From the NCBI RefSeq assembly GCF_003601975.1, contig NZ_QZWZ01000047.1, positions 1 through 43,938 of the forward strand: DNA of 43,938 nt, in the 5' to 3' direction. Shown here one piece after another: positions 1 to 8,723 of the stretch. How positions within the stretch are numbered: the first letter of the stretch is position 1; each line of letters begins with the position of its first letter. This stretch comes from Mesorhizobium waimense. GTDB taxonomy: Bacteria; Pseudomonadota; Alphaproteobacteria; Rhizobiales; Rhizobiaceae. Under the pieces are notes generated by a model. The model did no database searches. It saw only the letters and a program-made list of their open reading frames with translations, and had not been told where the DNA came from. The translations under genes were made by a program, and so were the position numbers.

Positions 1-44
1 TCAGGCGCTGGCGATCAATCGGCGAAACGGTGAGGGATATTCCT

Positions 45-73
45 GTGCGCATGCGCCAAACTCGCATGCGCAC
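45..73. repeat. 11-bp perfect inverted repeat (hairpin)
   Basis: Positions 45-55 (GTGCGCATGCG) are the exact reverse complement of 63-73, with a 7-base spacer. It lies about 150 bases upstream of the decayed IS256-type gene. It could be a hairpin near an element end or a leftover terminator; its role is not known. Confidence 0.55.
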
Positions 74-223
74 TCGCGAAAGGGAATCCCAAGCCGGACT
101 CTTATGTTAGGCGGAAACCACTAGGTGGAGCTATGGCCGAACTGGGGGATGACGGTTTGAGAAGAGCGGCGTATCGAGGCGGTGATGAAGCCTGCCAGAA
201 CCTCTCAAGGAGAGCGAGACGCC

Positions 224-1492
224 ATGAACGAGACTATCAACATTGTCCGCCTTCGTCAGCCCAACGAAATCGATGATCCCCTGACGGATGTGCTTCGCAG
301 CGGCGCGCGCAAATTGCTTGCGCAGGCGATCGAGATGGAAGCCGAGGCGTTTCTCGCCGAGATGAAGGATCTCAAAGCTTGCCGATGGTCGTGACCGGAT
401 TGTCCGGCATGGTCACGCCCCGGAGCGGAGCATCCAGACGGGGATCGGGCCGGTGCCTGTCAGCCGGGTGAAGGTCCGGGATCGCGGCGCGAACGGCGAA
501 GCGGACCGGGTCCGGTTCTCCTCATCGATCCTGCCGAAATGGGCGCGTCGGACGCGCAGTCTGGATGCGCTGCTTCCCGTTCTCTACCTGCGCGGCGTTT
601 CGACGGGGATTTTCAGGACGCTCTGGCGGCCCTCTTGGGCAAGGAGGCGCCGAACCTGTCACCATCGGTGATCACGCGGCTGACGGCAGAGTGGAACGCC
701 GATTATGAGCGTTGGCAAAAGCGCGATCTTTCGGCGCGCCGCTATGTCTATGTGTGGGCGGACGGGGTCTACCTGCAGGCGCGGATGGAAGACCAAGCCG
801 AATGCATGCTGGTTCTGATCGGCGCCACACCCGAGGGCAAGAAGTAACTTGTCGGCTTCCAGACCGGTATTCGCGAAGGTGCGCACAGCTGGCGCGAGCT
901 GCTGGTCGACGTCAGGCGTCGTGGCCTTAAGATCGCGCCCGATCTTGCCGTGGGCGACGGCGCGCTTGGCTTCTGAAGGCGCTCGATGAGCTCCTTCCCG
1001 GCACCAAACACCAGCGATGCTGGGTGCACAAGACAGCCAATGTTCTCAACAAGGTGCCGAAATCGGTGCAGGCCGGCATGAAGGCAGACCTGCGCGAAAT
1101 CTATCTCGCTCCCAACCGGGCCTCGGCCGAGACGGCAATTGCCGTCTTCGTCGAAAAATATGACGCGAAATATGCCAAGGCGGTCGACTGCCTGACGAAA
1201 GATCAGAATGCGTTGCTGGCGTTCTACGATTTCCCCGCTGAACACTGGGATCATCTGCGAACGTCGGATGAGATCGACAAGCGTCTTTGCCACCGTTCGC
1301 CACCGCACGGTGCGTACCAAGGGCCCGCTATCCTCGAAAACCGCTAGGCTGATGGTCTTCAAGCTGGTCATGGCCGCGGCCAGGACGTGGCGACGATTGA
1401 AAGGACAAAATCAGTTGCCGAAACTGCTCGCAGGTGCCAGGTTCCTGGACGGAATCGAGGTCATCGAAACGAAGCCGCAGAGCGCCGCTTGA
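224..1492 (+). pseudogene. IS256-family (mutator-type) transposase, multiply frameshifted remnant
   Basis: The N-terminus (MNETINIVRLRQPNE, then RSGARKLLAQAIEMEAEAF) is typical of IS256 transposases and begins at an ATG preceded by AAGGAG. The frame then breaks near 376 (KLADGRDRIVRHGHAPE continues in another frame) and again near 605. A stop follows at 845-847 after the block around YVWADGVYLQARMED, then a further stop and shift near 975, and another shift near 1300 (LPKLLAGARFLDGIEV continues to 1492). All parts are collinear with one roughly 400-residue transposase, so this is one dead gene. The family assignment is from recognised sequence character; no alignment was run. Confidence 0.85.
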
Positions 1493-1552
1493 TCAGCCTC
1501 GTCACCCAAATTCCAGCATAGCTCCAGGTCGACAAGTTGGCGGTAACGGTGC

Positions 1553-2540
1553 GTGGCTGATCGTGGCGACACCGCGCTCCCCAAGAAGGGGCGCCACTCG
1601 GTCGGCGTCGCGCCGCAATATGCATCGGCGCGTTGGCAAGAACGTCAACAGTCGCTGACGCTGGCCTCTGGCGAAGGGCCGGTCATGGTGGGGCTGCGGC
1701 TGTTTCTGCCCGAGAGCTGGACTTCCGATCCCGCCCGGCTCGATCGTGCCGGTGTGCCCGCGGACCATCGTGCCTCCAGGACCAAGCCCGAAATCGCGCT
1801 GGCCGAGATCGACCGGGCTCGCGCAGCCGGCATACGCTTTGGCTGCGTGCTCGCCGATGCCGGATATGGCTTGAGCGCCCCCTTCCGGCAGGCGCTCACC
1901 GAGCGCGGCCTGATCTGGGCCGTCGGCATCCCGTTCAAGCAGAAGGTCTATCCCGCCGACGTGGCGATGATCTTCCCCGTTGCCGGACGTGGCCGCCCAC
2001 GCCAGCGGCACATCCCTGATGTGAAGTCGATGACCGCGCAGGCGATGCTGGAGAAAGCCCAATGGCGGACGGTCAGTTGGCGGCGTGGTACCAAAGGCCG
2101 CCTCTCGGCACGCTTCGCAGCTGTCCGTGTCCGGGTTGCAGATGGCCCACCCCAGCGCATCCGCGACATGGGCGCTCAGCATCTGCCCGGCGAGGAGGTC
2201 TGGGTGATCGGCGAGCACCGCTCGACCGGCGAGCGCAAATACTACCTGTCCAACTTACCCGCCGACACTCCGCTCAAGCAGATCGCAGGCGCCATCAAGG
2301 CGCGCTGGGTCTGCGAACAGGCGCATCAGCAGCTCAAGGAGGAACTTGGCCTCGACCACTTCGAGGGGCGCTCATGGACGGGCCTGCATCGGCACGCGCT
2401 GATGACGATGATCGCTTACGCCTTCCTGCAATCTTGCCGCCTCAAACAAGCGGGAGGGGGAAAAAAGAATCCTCGGCCCGCCGCCCCAACCGAGCCTACC
2501 CGCCGTCAGGCAAGCCATCCTCACCGCGCTCGCGCAGCTG
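1553..2540 (+). pseudogene. IS701-family transposase, 5'-truncated and rearranged
   Basis: Homology begins at the first catalytic region (DTALPKKGRHSVGVAPQYA). The usual N-terminal hundred or so residues are absent. The second Asp block (FGCVLADAGYG) and the C-terminal Glu block (WVCEQAHQQLKEELGLDHFEG) are present, so the DDE core is largely retained. A short stretch after PQYASA differs from family members in a way that suggests a compensated frameshift with a net in-frame deletion. The 3' end runs into the truncated IS630 fragment near 2545, and the last residues of the open frame are chimeric. It is probably non-functional. The element abuts the IS256 remnant on its left. Confidence 0.8.
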
Positions 2541-2547
2541 CCCCCAA

Positions 2548-2700
2548 TGTAGCATTTACCATAACGAAGCCCGAGGCGATATCGAGGGCTGCGAACAAGG
2601 AAGCGGTGCCGTGACGGACATAGCTATGGGTCCGGCGCTCGGGAATGCCGGGCATCATCGGCAGGATGGGCTGGGTGCGGTCGAGCGCCTGGATTTGGCT
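2548..2700 (-). pseudogene. IS630-family transposase, 3' fragment (separated by an inserted IS110 element)
   Basis: Read on the minus strand, this encodes SQIQALDRTQPILPMMPG followed by RRTHSYVRHGTASLFAALDIASGF, a conserved internal block of IS630-type transposases. It continues exactly from VDEK at 4252, the end of the other fragment, with 1551 bases of IS110 element between them. The C-terminal part after SGFV is lost where the IS701 remnant begins. Together with the fragment at 4253-4588 it is a single disrupted gene. Confidence 0.8.
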
Positions 2701-4251
2701 CACATGGGGATTTGCGGGTCAAGATGCTCGGATCAGGATTCCATGGTAAATCTCGCTCGTGCTCCGTATCCAAGGTCTGAGCCCGTTTGCATGACTCGGC
2801 CCGTTTCCGATGCCGCTTCAAACTCACATCCGGTCGCCGCTCTCATCGGCCGCACCAATATCCCGCTTGCGTCGGGCGAAGGCTCAGGAGGGCGGGACCA
2901 TTCTCTTCTTCGGCTTTTTAAGCCAGGCCAAATTTCGGTCCGCTCACCTGGATCCGCCGGAGCTGATCAGGCCCCAGGAGATTGAAAAGGGGAAAGCGTT
3001 TGTTCTCAGGCGGCCGTTGTCTCGACTCCTTCCAGCACAACCCCAGCGGTCACATATTTCCAGAAGGCGATCAGCAGCTTTCGCGCCAAGGCAACGATCA
3101 GGACTTTCCGAACTCGGCCACCATTGGACTGTACACGCTGATGAAACCACAGGGTCAGCATCGAGCGGAGCTGATGCTTTACCCACAACCAGGCGAGCTG
3201 GATCATCGTTGTTCGCAGCCGGGGGTTTCCGGCTTTGGAGACACCTTGCTCGTGCGCGACGGATCCGCTCCGCCAAGGCGTCGGCGCCAATCCGGCATAA
3301 GCGGCAACCTGCCGTCGGTTGGAAAAGCTTCGGAATAATCCCTCCGACCACAGGACACCGGCGAATTCCGGGCCAATCCCCTTCAAATTCTTCAACATTG
3401 CTCCCGGCGCTGGCGTGCCTTCGTCAGACGGGCTGAGCATAGCATCCCGCTCAGTCTCCACGGACTTGATCTGCTGAAGCGTGAGTTCGAGTCGATCAAG
3501 TTCGCGTCCAATCTGTGCCTTCAAATGCTTAGGTAGCGGACGATCATCACCGGTCCTGAGTTCCTCAAGCCGTTCCCGTCTTTTGCGCAATAAAGGCTCA
3601 TAGTCAGAGATGCCCTGGGCGAAGAGCAGCCCCTTGATCCGATTGACGTGCTCGACGCGCTCCGCGGTCAGCGTCTTGCGCTCGCGGCAGATTCGGCGGC
3701 GATCCTCCTCTTGTGGGGTCGGTGCTCGAACCATGGCGCACACCCGCGGCTCGCCTCGCTTGTACGCCAGCAACGCGCGCACCAGAGCTTCCCCGTCGAT
3801 CTTGTCAGTCTTCGCCCGTCGACGCCGGCGCGACGTCGCGATTGAAGCGGGGTCAACGACGTGGCTTTCGACCCGTTCGTCCTGCAGTAAGCGGTGGATC
3901 CAAAAGCCGTCGAGGCCCGCCTCTTGAATCACGATGACTGGAACGACCTGTCCCGTGCGGACCTGAACCTTGTCTTTGAGCTGAGACAACCGTGCCCGTA
4001 GTCCAGCGACGTCACCGCTGCGAACCGTATGCTTCGACATCTTTTCTCCGCCGCCCGGCGACAGCGATGTAATCAGCCAGGTCGATCGACTAAGTTCCAG
4101 TGAGACGAAAATTGCGCCAAGATTGGTGCGAATAGCGGTCGGCGCTTGGGATCGGTCAGTGATAATTTGCATGGTCGCCTCCAGAGTGGGTGGGTCAGCA
4201 ACCTTCACTCTGCCAGAGCGTTGGTCGCTATCCACTCCCCATGGGATCTCT
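2701..4251 (-). mobile_element. IS110-family element (IS1111-like group) inserted in an IS630 gene
   Basis: The boundaries are inferred from the interrupted IS630 reading frame: VDEK ends at 4252 and SQIQALD resumes at 2700. Imperfect subterminal inverted repeats are visible. CATGGGGATTTG lies at 2703-2714, and on the other strand CATGGGGAGTGG lies at 4243-4232, matching 10 of 12. Subterminal repeats and a long non-coding stretch downstream of the transposase (2701-3005) are features of the IS1111 group of IS110 elements, which encode a guide (bridge/seek) RNA there. No RNA could be folded here, so the guide-RNA suggestion is inference. Confidence 0.75.
3006..4172 (-). CDS. IS110-family transposase (DEDD recombinase), intact
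   Basis: The product is 388 residues when started at the ATG at 4172, which has GGAGG six bases upstream. An in-frame ATG at 4259 lies partly outside the element and is rejected. The N-terminal RuvC-like DEDD domain shows VSLELSRSTWLITS, then VIQEAGLDGFW, then RAKTDKIDGEALVRAL. The C-terminal transposase_20 region shows GIGPEFAGVLWSEG and the serine motif block SKAGNPRLRTTMIQLAW. Members catalyse excision through a circular intermediate and RNA-guided insertion. The first acidic residue is Glu (SLELS) rather than Asp, as far as can be judged. Nothing in the frame is broken, so the element may still be active. Confidence 0.9.
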   Translation of the reverse strand: MQIITDRSQAPTAIRTNLGAIFVSLELSRSTWLITSLSPGGGEKMSKHTVRSGDVAGLRARLSQLKDKVQVRTGQVVPVIVIQEAGLDGFWIHRLLQDERVESHVVDPASIATSRRRRRAKTDKIDGEALVRALLAYKRGEPRVCAMVRAPTPQEEDRRRICRERKTLTAERVEHVNRIKGLLFAQGISDYEPLLRKRRERLEELRTGDDRPLPKHLKAQIGRELDRLELTLQQIKSVETERDAMLSPSDEGTPAPGAMLKNLKGIGPEFAGVLWSEGLFRSFSNRRQVAAYAGLAPTPWRSGSVAHEQGVSKAGNPRLRTTMIQLAWLWVKHQLRSMLTLWFHQRVQSNGGRVRKVLIVALARKLLIAFWKYVTAGVVLEGVETTAA

Positions 4252-4252
4252 C

Positions 4253-4588
4253 TTCTCATCGACGCTGAGAAACAGCGCCCTGTTGGGCGGTGACAGGTGA
4301 AGGCCGGCGATATCGCGGACTTTGTCGACGAACAGCGGATCGCTGGAGCAGGCCGTCAACGCGCTCCTTCAAAAAGCGCCGCCGCCACTTGCCAACGGTC
4401 TGCTCATGAACGCCGAGTTCGGCTGCCACGGACTTGCTGGGAAGGCCATCTGCGCACCGCAGAATGATCCGGCATCGTTCAGACATCGACCGCGCCACAC
4501 GACGCCGGCGAACCTGACGCTCAAGATAGGCCCGCTCATCCCCACTCAACACCAGCGGCGAAATCGGCCGTCCCGTCGCATTGGCCAT
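4253..4588 (-). pseudogene. IS630-family transposase, 5' fragment with internal deletion
   Basis: It starts at the ATG at 4588 with AAGGAG upstream. The N-terminal helix-turn-helix region is intact (RRRRVARSMSERCRIILRCADG, then ELGVHEQTVGKWRRRFL). After VDGLL the frame changes and continues as SSDPLFVDKVRDIAGLHLSPPNRALFLSVDEK, so a block between the DNA-binding domain and the DDE core has been deleted with a frameshift. The gene is then cut by the IS110 element immediately after VDEK. Confidence 0.8.
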
Positions 4589-4838
4589 CGTCTCGCTCCT
4601 TCTTCACTCGCGAGCACAACCCTATAATGAAATGAACTTCAGTTCCAGACGACTAGTTTCCGTTCAAAAATGCACGCATTTCGCTGCGCTTACAATGATT
4701 TGTGCCTGACTGGAGTGAAGGCATGGCACAGCGTTATCGGAGCCGACGGTCGGCAAAATGGTGTCGTCGGCACGATCGTGCATACGCTGGGAGGGCCGGC
4801 GAAGGCCGGCGCGACGCAACCGCGAAACCGGCTCGGTG

Positions 4839-5346
4839 TCAGGTCGGCTTGGTGCGGGTGAAGCGGGCGTGGTTGTAGACCACAACCGAGGACCAGACGT
4901 AGGCCTTGAGGTGATCAAGGCCTCGCCAGGTGCAGCGGGCAAGGCCGTAGGCGCGCTTGAGACATGAGATGCCGGCTTCGATGCCGGCGCAGAAGTTGCG
5001 CAGCTTGCGATAGACCCACTTGCTTCTGACCATGTCCTCGATCCCGAGGCCGGCCTTCTTGTGGAAGGCCATGTCGCGAACGCCCCACGCCTTGGCCGTG
5101 GACAGGTTGTCGCGCGTGGCGAAGCCGCCATCGGCCGCCGCTTGCCGCGGCGCCTGACCATAGAGATCGATGTGGCGCGCCAGCATCGGCAGCAAGCGGT
5201 CGCCGTCGGCGGTTGCCTGCTTCGATCACTAGATCGAGGCTCATGCCACTCCTGCCGGTGGTCAGGTTGAATTTGTGGCCGTACTCGGTGTCTCGGCTGC
5301 CTTTGACGATGATGTCGGCATGCTCTTCGAAGAGGCTGACCCAGCT
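4839..5346 (-). pseudogene. ISNCY-type transposase, C-terminal fragment with frameshift
   Basis: Two minus-strand frames join near 5200. The first gives LFEEHADIIVKGSRDTEYGHK and NLTTGRSGMSLDLVIEAGN. The second gives LPMLARHIDLYGQ through GIEAGISCLKRAYGLARCTWRG and ends at 4839. These are conserved blocks of ISNCY-family transposases of rhizobia. The N-terminal half is missing, because sequence beyond 5346 no longer matches. It is non-functional. Confidence 0.75.
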
Positions 5347-5478
5347 TCTCGCCGGCCGCAATCCTCGTGTTGGAGCATCAACCGCCGACTCCCTCGGTTT
5401 GCCCGACGGCCCTCGAATGAATTTTGGGCGGCGTATCGCCGTCACGGCAGGGCGGCGTAATCGCAATCTGTCGAGGCG

Positions 5479-6248
5479 TCAGCCGTCGCGGAAGGTGTAG
5501 CCATAACCGTTAATAGCCGGCGCGCCGCCGAGATGCGCGTAGAGGGTCCTCGGCCCTTCCGGAAAGAATCCTTTCTGGACGAGGTCGATCATCCCTTGCA
5601 TCGATTTGCCCTCATAAACGGGATCGGTAATCATGCCCTCGAGCTGCGCGCATAGACGGATCGCCTCCTTGGTTTCCTGGGACGGAATGCCATAACGCGG
5701 GTACGCGTAGTCTTCCAGCAACACCACGTCATCCTCGACAGGTTCCGTTTCGAGATCGACAAGCATCGCTGTGTGTTGGGCAATGCTGAGCACTTGCGCC
5801 TTAGTCTTTCGGGAGTGGCAGAGGCATCGATACCGATCACTTTGCGCTGTTGGTTATCTTCTGCGAACCCGACGAGCATGCCGGCGTGCGTTGAACCGGT
5901 GACCGTGCAAACGACAATGTAGTCGAAAGCAAATCCAAGCTGTTTCTCCTGACCGCGCACCTCTTCCGCGAAGCCCACATAGCCGAGGCCGCCATTCGGG
6001 TGGACAGAGGCGCCGGCGGGTATCGCATACGGTCTGCCGCCCCTCGCCTTGACCTCACAGAGCGCTTTTTCCCAACTGTGGCGGATGCCAATGTCAAAGC
6101 CCGCGTCGACCAGGCGCACCTCTGCTCCCATGATGCGGCTCAAGAGAATATTGCCGACCCGGTCATAGACGGCATCCTCATGGGGAACCCAGCTCTCCTG
6201 AACCAGGAGGCATTTCATGCCGATCTCGGCGGCAACCGCGGCGACCAT
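5479..6248 (-). pseudogene. acdS: 1-aminocyclopropane-1-carboxylate deaminase, broken
   Basis: ACC deaminase is a PLP enzyme that converts the ethylene precursor ACC to 2-oxobutyrate and ammonia. The central block reads VAAVAAEIGMKCLLVQESWVPHEDAVYDRVGNI, with PYAIPAGASVHPNGGLGYVGFAEEV and VVCTVTGSTHAGMLVG, all diagnostic of AcdS. A single-base frameshift near 5800 separates IGIDASATPE from LSIAQHTAMLVDLE, which continues through DYAYPRYGIPSQETKEAIRL to the stop at 5479. The N-terminal 80 or so residues, including the PLP lysine region, are not recognisable upstream of 6248; only a degraded trace of the SNQTR block is seen. In Mesorhizobium acdS is often on the symbiosis island beside nif and NifA-controlled. 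Here it should be inactive. Confidence 0.9.
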
Positions 6249-6494
6249 GCGGTTCTGCGACGGCTATTATGTGTCCGCGATACCAAACAGCTGCATCTCT
6301 TCCCGTTGGACGGCCCAGGATGCGGTCACCTCTGCCATTTCAAGCGTACCTATTTTGAACGATCAGCTTAACGTCCCTGGTTGACCCAAAGTGGCGTGAG
6401 ATTGATGTCCGAGCTTGTCACTGCGCAACAGAGCAGCGATGTGCCGCCCATCGAAACGAGCTGAGGCACATTCGAAAGTTCATCCCTCATCTCG

Positions 6495-6752
6495 TCATGG
6501 TCTAACGGCTGGTTTCGAACTTCCTTCCCCTGTCGAAATGCTCAGTCCTTTTTCACCCGCTCTACAAGCGCAGTTGGACCGCCAGACCAGAAAGAGCAAG
6601 CTTGCAAAATAGACCATCTGAAGCAGCAGCGAGCAGGCCAGCGTCGTAACGATTGCAAGACGGACAGAATGCGAGGCGAAGTAGACAGTCACAGCGTTGC
6701 TGCAGAGAACCAGCACCAGGACACGAAAAAAAGTTCTAAAAGGCAACGCCAT
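6495..6752 (-). CDS. SyrA/ExoX-like exopolysaccharide repressor family small membrane protein
   Basis: The reading frame gives about 85 residues with a hydrophobic N-terminal half. It contains FFRVLVLVLCSNAVTVYFAS and then ACSLLLQMVYFASLLFLVWRS, two predicted membrane segments, followed by a short polar tail. This two-helix pattern with LLLQ..YF...LFLVW matches small rhizobial SyrA/ExoX-type proteins that lower exopolysaccharide production; the assignment is by pattern only. The ATG at 6752 has AGGAG very close upstream; an alternative ATG at 6773 lies just past the fdxB stop. Either way the gene sits directly downstream of fdxB and is probably co-transcribed with it. Confidence 0.6.
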   Translation of the reverse strand: MALPFRTFFRVLVLVLCSNAVTVYFASHSVRLAIVTTLACSLLLQMVYFASLLFLVWRSNCACRAGEKGLSISTGEGSSKPAVRP

Positions 6753-6774
6753 TCTCCTCGTTTGTCTCGTCATG

Positions 6775-7092
6775 TCATGCCGCGACCTGGTCGGCCGCGA
6801 CATGGGTCTGACAATTCTTCGGGCAGACTCGGGCGCAGGCTCCGCAGCCAATGCAGCGGCCGGCATGGTCGACCACCATGATCATGCGATTGAGCTCGCC
6901 ATCGAAGTCATCGTCCTTGCCGTCGCAGGCACCGAGGATTTCACCGGCGTCATCGACGCCGTAAAGATGCATGACCCCGCGCGAGCAGACTTTAAAACAG
7001 CGGCCGCAGCCGATGCAGGTCGTGCCGTCGATAACGGTCAGACATTGCGGCATATAATAGGAGCGGTCGCGGGTGACGAAAGTGCTGCTCAT
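6775..7092 (-). CDS. fdxB: ferredoxin III, nif-specific
   Basis: A 105-residue 2[4Fe-4S] ferredoxin. The first cluster motif is CIGCGRCFKVC near residue 26 and the second is CIGCGACARVCPKNC near residue 79, separated by an acidic insert (DGKDDDFDGELN) typical of FdxB. It is a probable electron carrier for nitrogenase or cofactor assembly in the cytoplasm. The start ATG overlaps the stop of the upstream DUF683 gene (ATGA), indicating translational coupling. The SyrA-like gene follows immediately. Confidence 0.93.
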   Translation of the reverse strand: MSSTFVTRDRSYYMPQCLTVIDGTTCIGCGRCFKVCSRGVMHLYGVDDAGEILGACDGKDDDFDGELNRMIMVVDHAGRCIGCGACARVCPKNCQTHVAADQVAA

Positions 7093-7292
7093 CGTGAACT
7101 CTCCAACGCGTCGAGATCTCTCTTGGCAGCATCCAACTCGGCAAACACGTCGAACGTTTTCTCGGCGACCGCCTTGATCTCGGTCCAGTTTACCGGGAGA
7201 TCTTCAGCAAGGTCGTGCAATTCCATCTTCGCATTTCCCGCGCGCGATTGCAGTTTGCGGACTTTTCTCTGCAACTCATCAAGCCCTGACAT
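7089..7292 (-). CDS. nif-associated DUF683 / CCE_0567-type small protein
   Basis: A 67-residue, highly charged, helical protein (LDELQRKVRKLQSRAGNAKMELHDLAEDLP then VAEKTFDVFAELDAAKRDLDALE). Small proteins of this family occur next to nifX or fdxB in many diazotrophs; some bind metal. The function in nitrogen fixation is not established. It ends in ATGA overlap with fdxB, so both are likely translated from one message. The start ATG at 7292 is the only good choice. Confidence 0.85.
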   Translation of the reverse strand: MSGLDELQRKVRKLQSRAGNAKMELHDLAEDLPVNWTEIKAVAEKTFDVFAELDAAKRDLDALESSR

Positions 7293-7567
7293 GATCCCAT
7301 TCCTCGAAAATCATTCATCGCGCCGATGCCGCGTCGGGGAGAGCAGCGGTCGCATAAGTTTCGCGCCACCTCCGGCGCGCTCCGAGACGTCTTTAAGGCG
7401 GACCCACATGCACCTAGGGAAGGGTTTTCACCTAACCGACCAACAGCCAGACTCATCAAAAAACATGCGCTCGATGCACCCACGGCTGACCTCCATCGTC
7501 GGCGGTGTCCTTAGAGCCGGCGGGCTACGGAGTCGAAAAGGATGACCTTTCAGTGCCGCCACCATCA

Positions 7568-8032
7568 TCAGGTCGCCTCGAAGTCCGTCAGCGCTTTCTC
7601 CAAGACGTCGTTGATCGGCCTGGAGAGGTCCGCTGCCGCCATGATGGTGAGTGCTTGGAATTCCCTGGCCTGCTCCACACACATCTCAGCACTCTGGCGC
7701 AAGAAATTCGACTGCAGCACGATGGCCTCCGACGGCGCCTTCGCAGCAACCAACGCCTGCAGATGCGAGAAGGCGGCCTCGGCGTTGGTCCGCAATAGAG
7801 CGACCGTCTCCAGCGACAGTTCGTTACCGACGGCTCTTTCGCTTTGGAAGATGGTTTTGAGCATTCTCCCGGCGTCTTCAGCATCCGACGCAAATTTGAC
7901 AAGAGCTCCTGTCGACTGCTCGCTCGTTTCTTCGGCGACTGCACGGAGATGACCGGAGGTTTTGGCAGGGTCTAATGCCAGGACGCAGGCAGTTCGATCC
8001 TTCTCGCCAGCTTTGTCTTCGGTCCTGGCCAT
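7568..8032 (-). CDS. phasin-family protein
   Basis: About 154 residues from the ATG at 8032, which has AAGGA nine bases upstream. An in-frame ATG at 8056 and a TTG at 8071 are alternatives with poorer sites. The protein is nearly all helix, with the phasin-type pattern (ERAVGNELSLETVALLRTNAEAAFSHLQAL, then LQSNFLRQSAEMCVEQAREFQALTIMAAADLSRPINDVLEKAL). Phasins coat polyhydroxyalkanoate granules, and carbon storage competes with or buffers nitrogen fixation in bacteroids. It lies between the stress protein and the DUF683-fdxB pair, all on one strand. No clear -24/-12 site was found upstream. Confidence 0.75.
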   Translation of the reverse strand: MARTEDKAGEKDRTACVLALDPAKTSGHLRAVAEETSEQSTGALVKFASDAEDAGRMLKTIFQSERAVGNELSLETVALLRTNAEAAFSHLQALVAAKAPSEAIVLQSNFLRQSAEMCVEQAREFQALTIMAAADLSRPINDVLEKALTDFEAT

Positions 8033-8071
8033 TTCGTTTTCCTTCTGCTCGACCATTGCCTTGGCGGCCAA

Positions 8072-8723
8072 GCTCTTTGCATTGCCCTGTGGCTCCGTCC
8101 GGCTGAGCTGGCCGGAGCCGAGCTTTGTATGTCCGCGCGTTATTGACTATATCGGCGCACGGGGAGCGGCATAAAACCAGTCTTACGGACACGACGCATT
8201 TTAACCTTAGCATAGAAGGTAAGCGAGATAATTAATTGTTGTGTTAAATTCTTTAAGAAATAATTGCATTTGTTATTTATATTTTAAATCGTTTCAGTTG
8301 CATATCATTTGTAACGCACCCGTTATATTTGTTACAGCGAAGGCGATACGAACATGCCGTTGCCGCCAAACCCTTGACCAGATGCCCCAGCACAAGAAAA
8401 AGGGAATGATCCCGCACATTCAGCCGTCCGGCTTCTGGGGCGACCATTCCGGATGTAAAGACACCAAGGTGCAAGGCTGATTTCAACGCACTTCTAAGCC
8501 GCCGATATGGAGGGATCTCCCTGGTGACCTGGCCTGATGACACTTCGGAGAAAGTCCCAGCGAACGAGGGCGCACCAAGCCTCGCGAATTGCAGCACATT
8601 CACGTTGCCCGGCAAAGCCGCGTCGCATTGCTCCTCCCGGTCGAAAGGCTTCACTGGCTTCTTCAAACGGACCTGCGGCATCAGGCGCACAAGGAACGGT
8701 CCCGATGAGCAGTCCGAACCCGG
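8072..8723. other. 650-base gap with an AT-rich stretch
   Basis: No convincing gene is present. Positions 8225-8335 are strikingly AT-rich (runs such as TTTATATTTTAAATC) in an otherwise GC-rich region. This could be a promoter region for the phasin gene or a scar of an insertion. The open frames crossing it show no recognisable protein. Confidence 0.5.

Noticed and set aside
2062..2985. 307-codon plus-strand frame across the IS701/IS630 junction
   Set aside because: An out-of-frame read-through of transposase DNA, rich in Arg and Pro, with no domain.
6430..6446. Possible -24/-12 site for acdS (TGGGCGG...CGCT)
   Set aside because: Too many mismatches; the better-fitting reading has one base missing, so no functional promoter is claimed.
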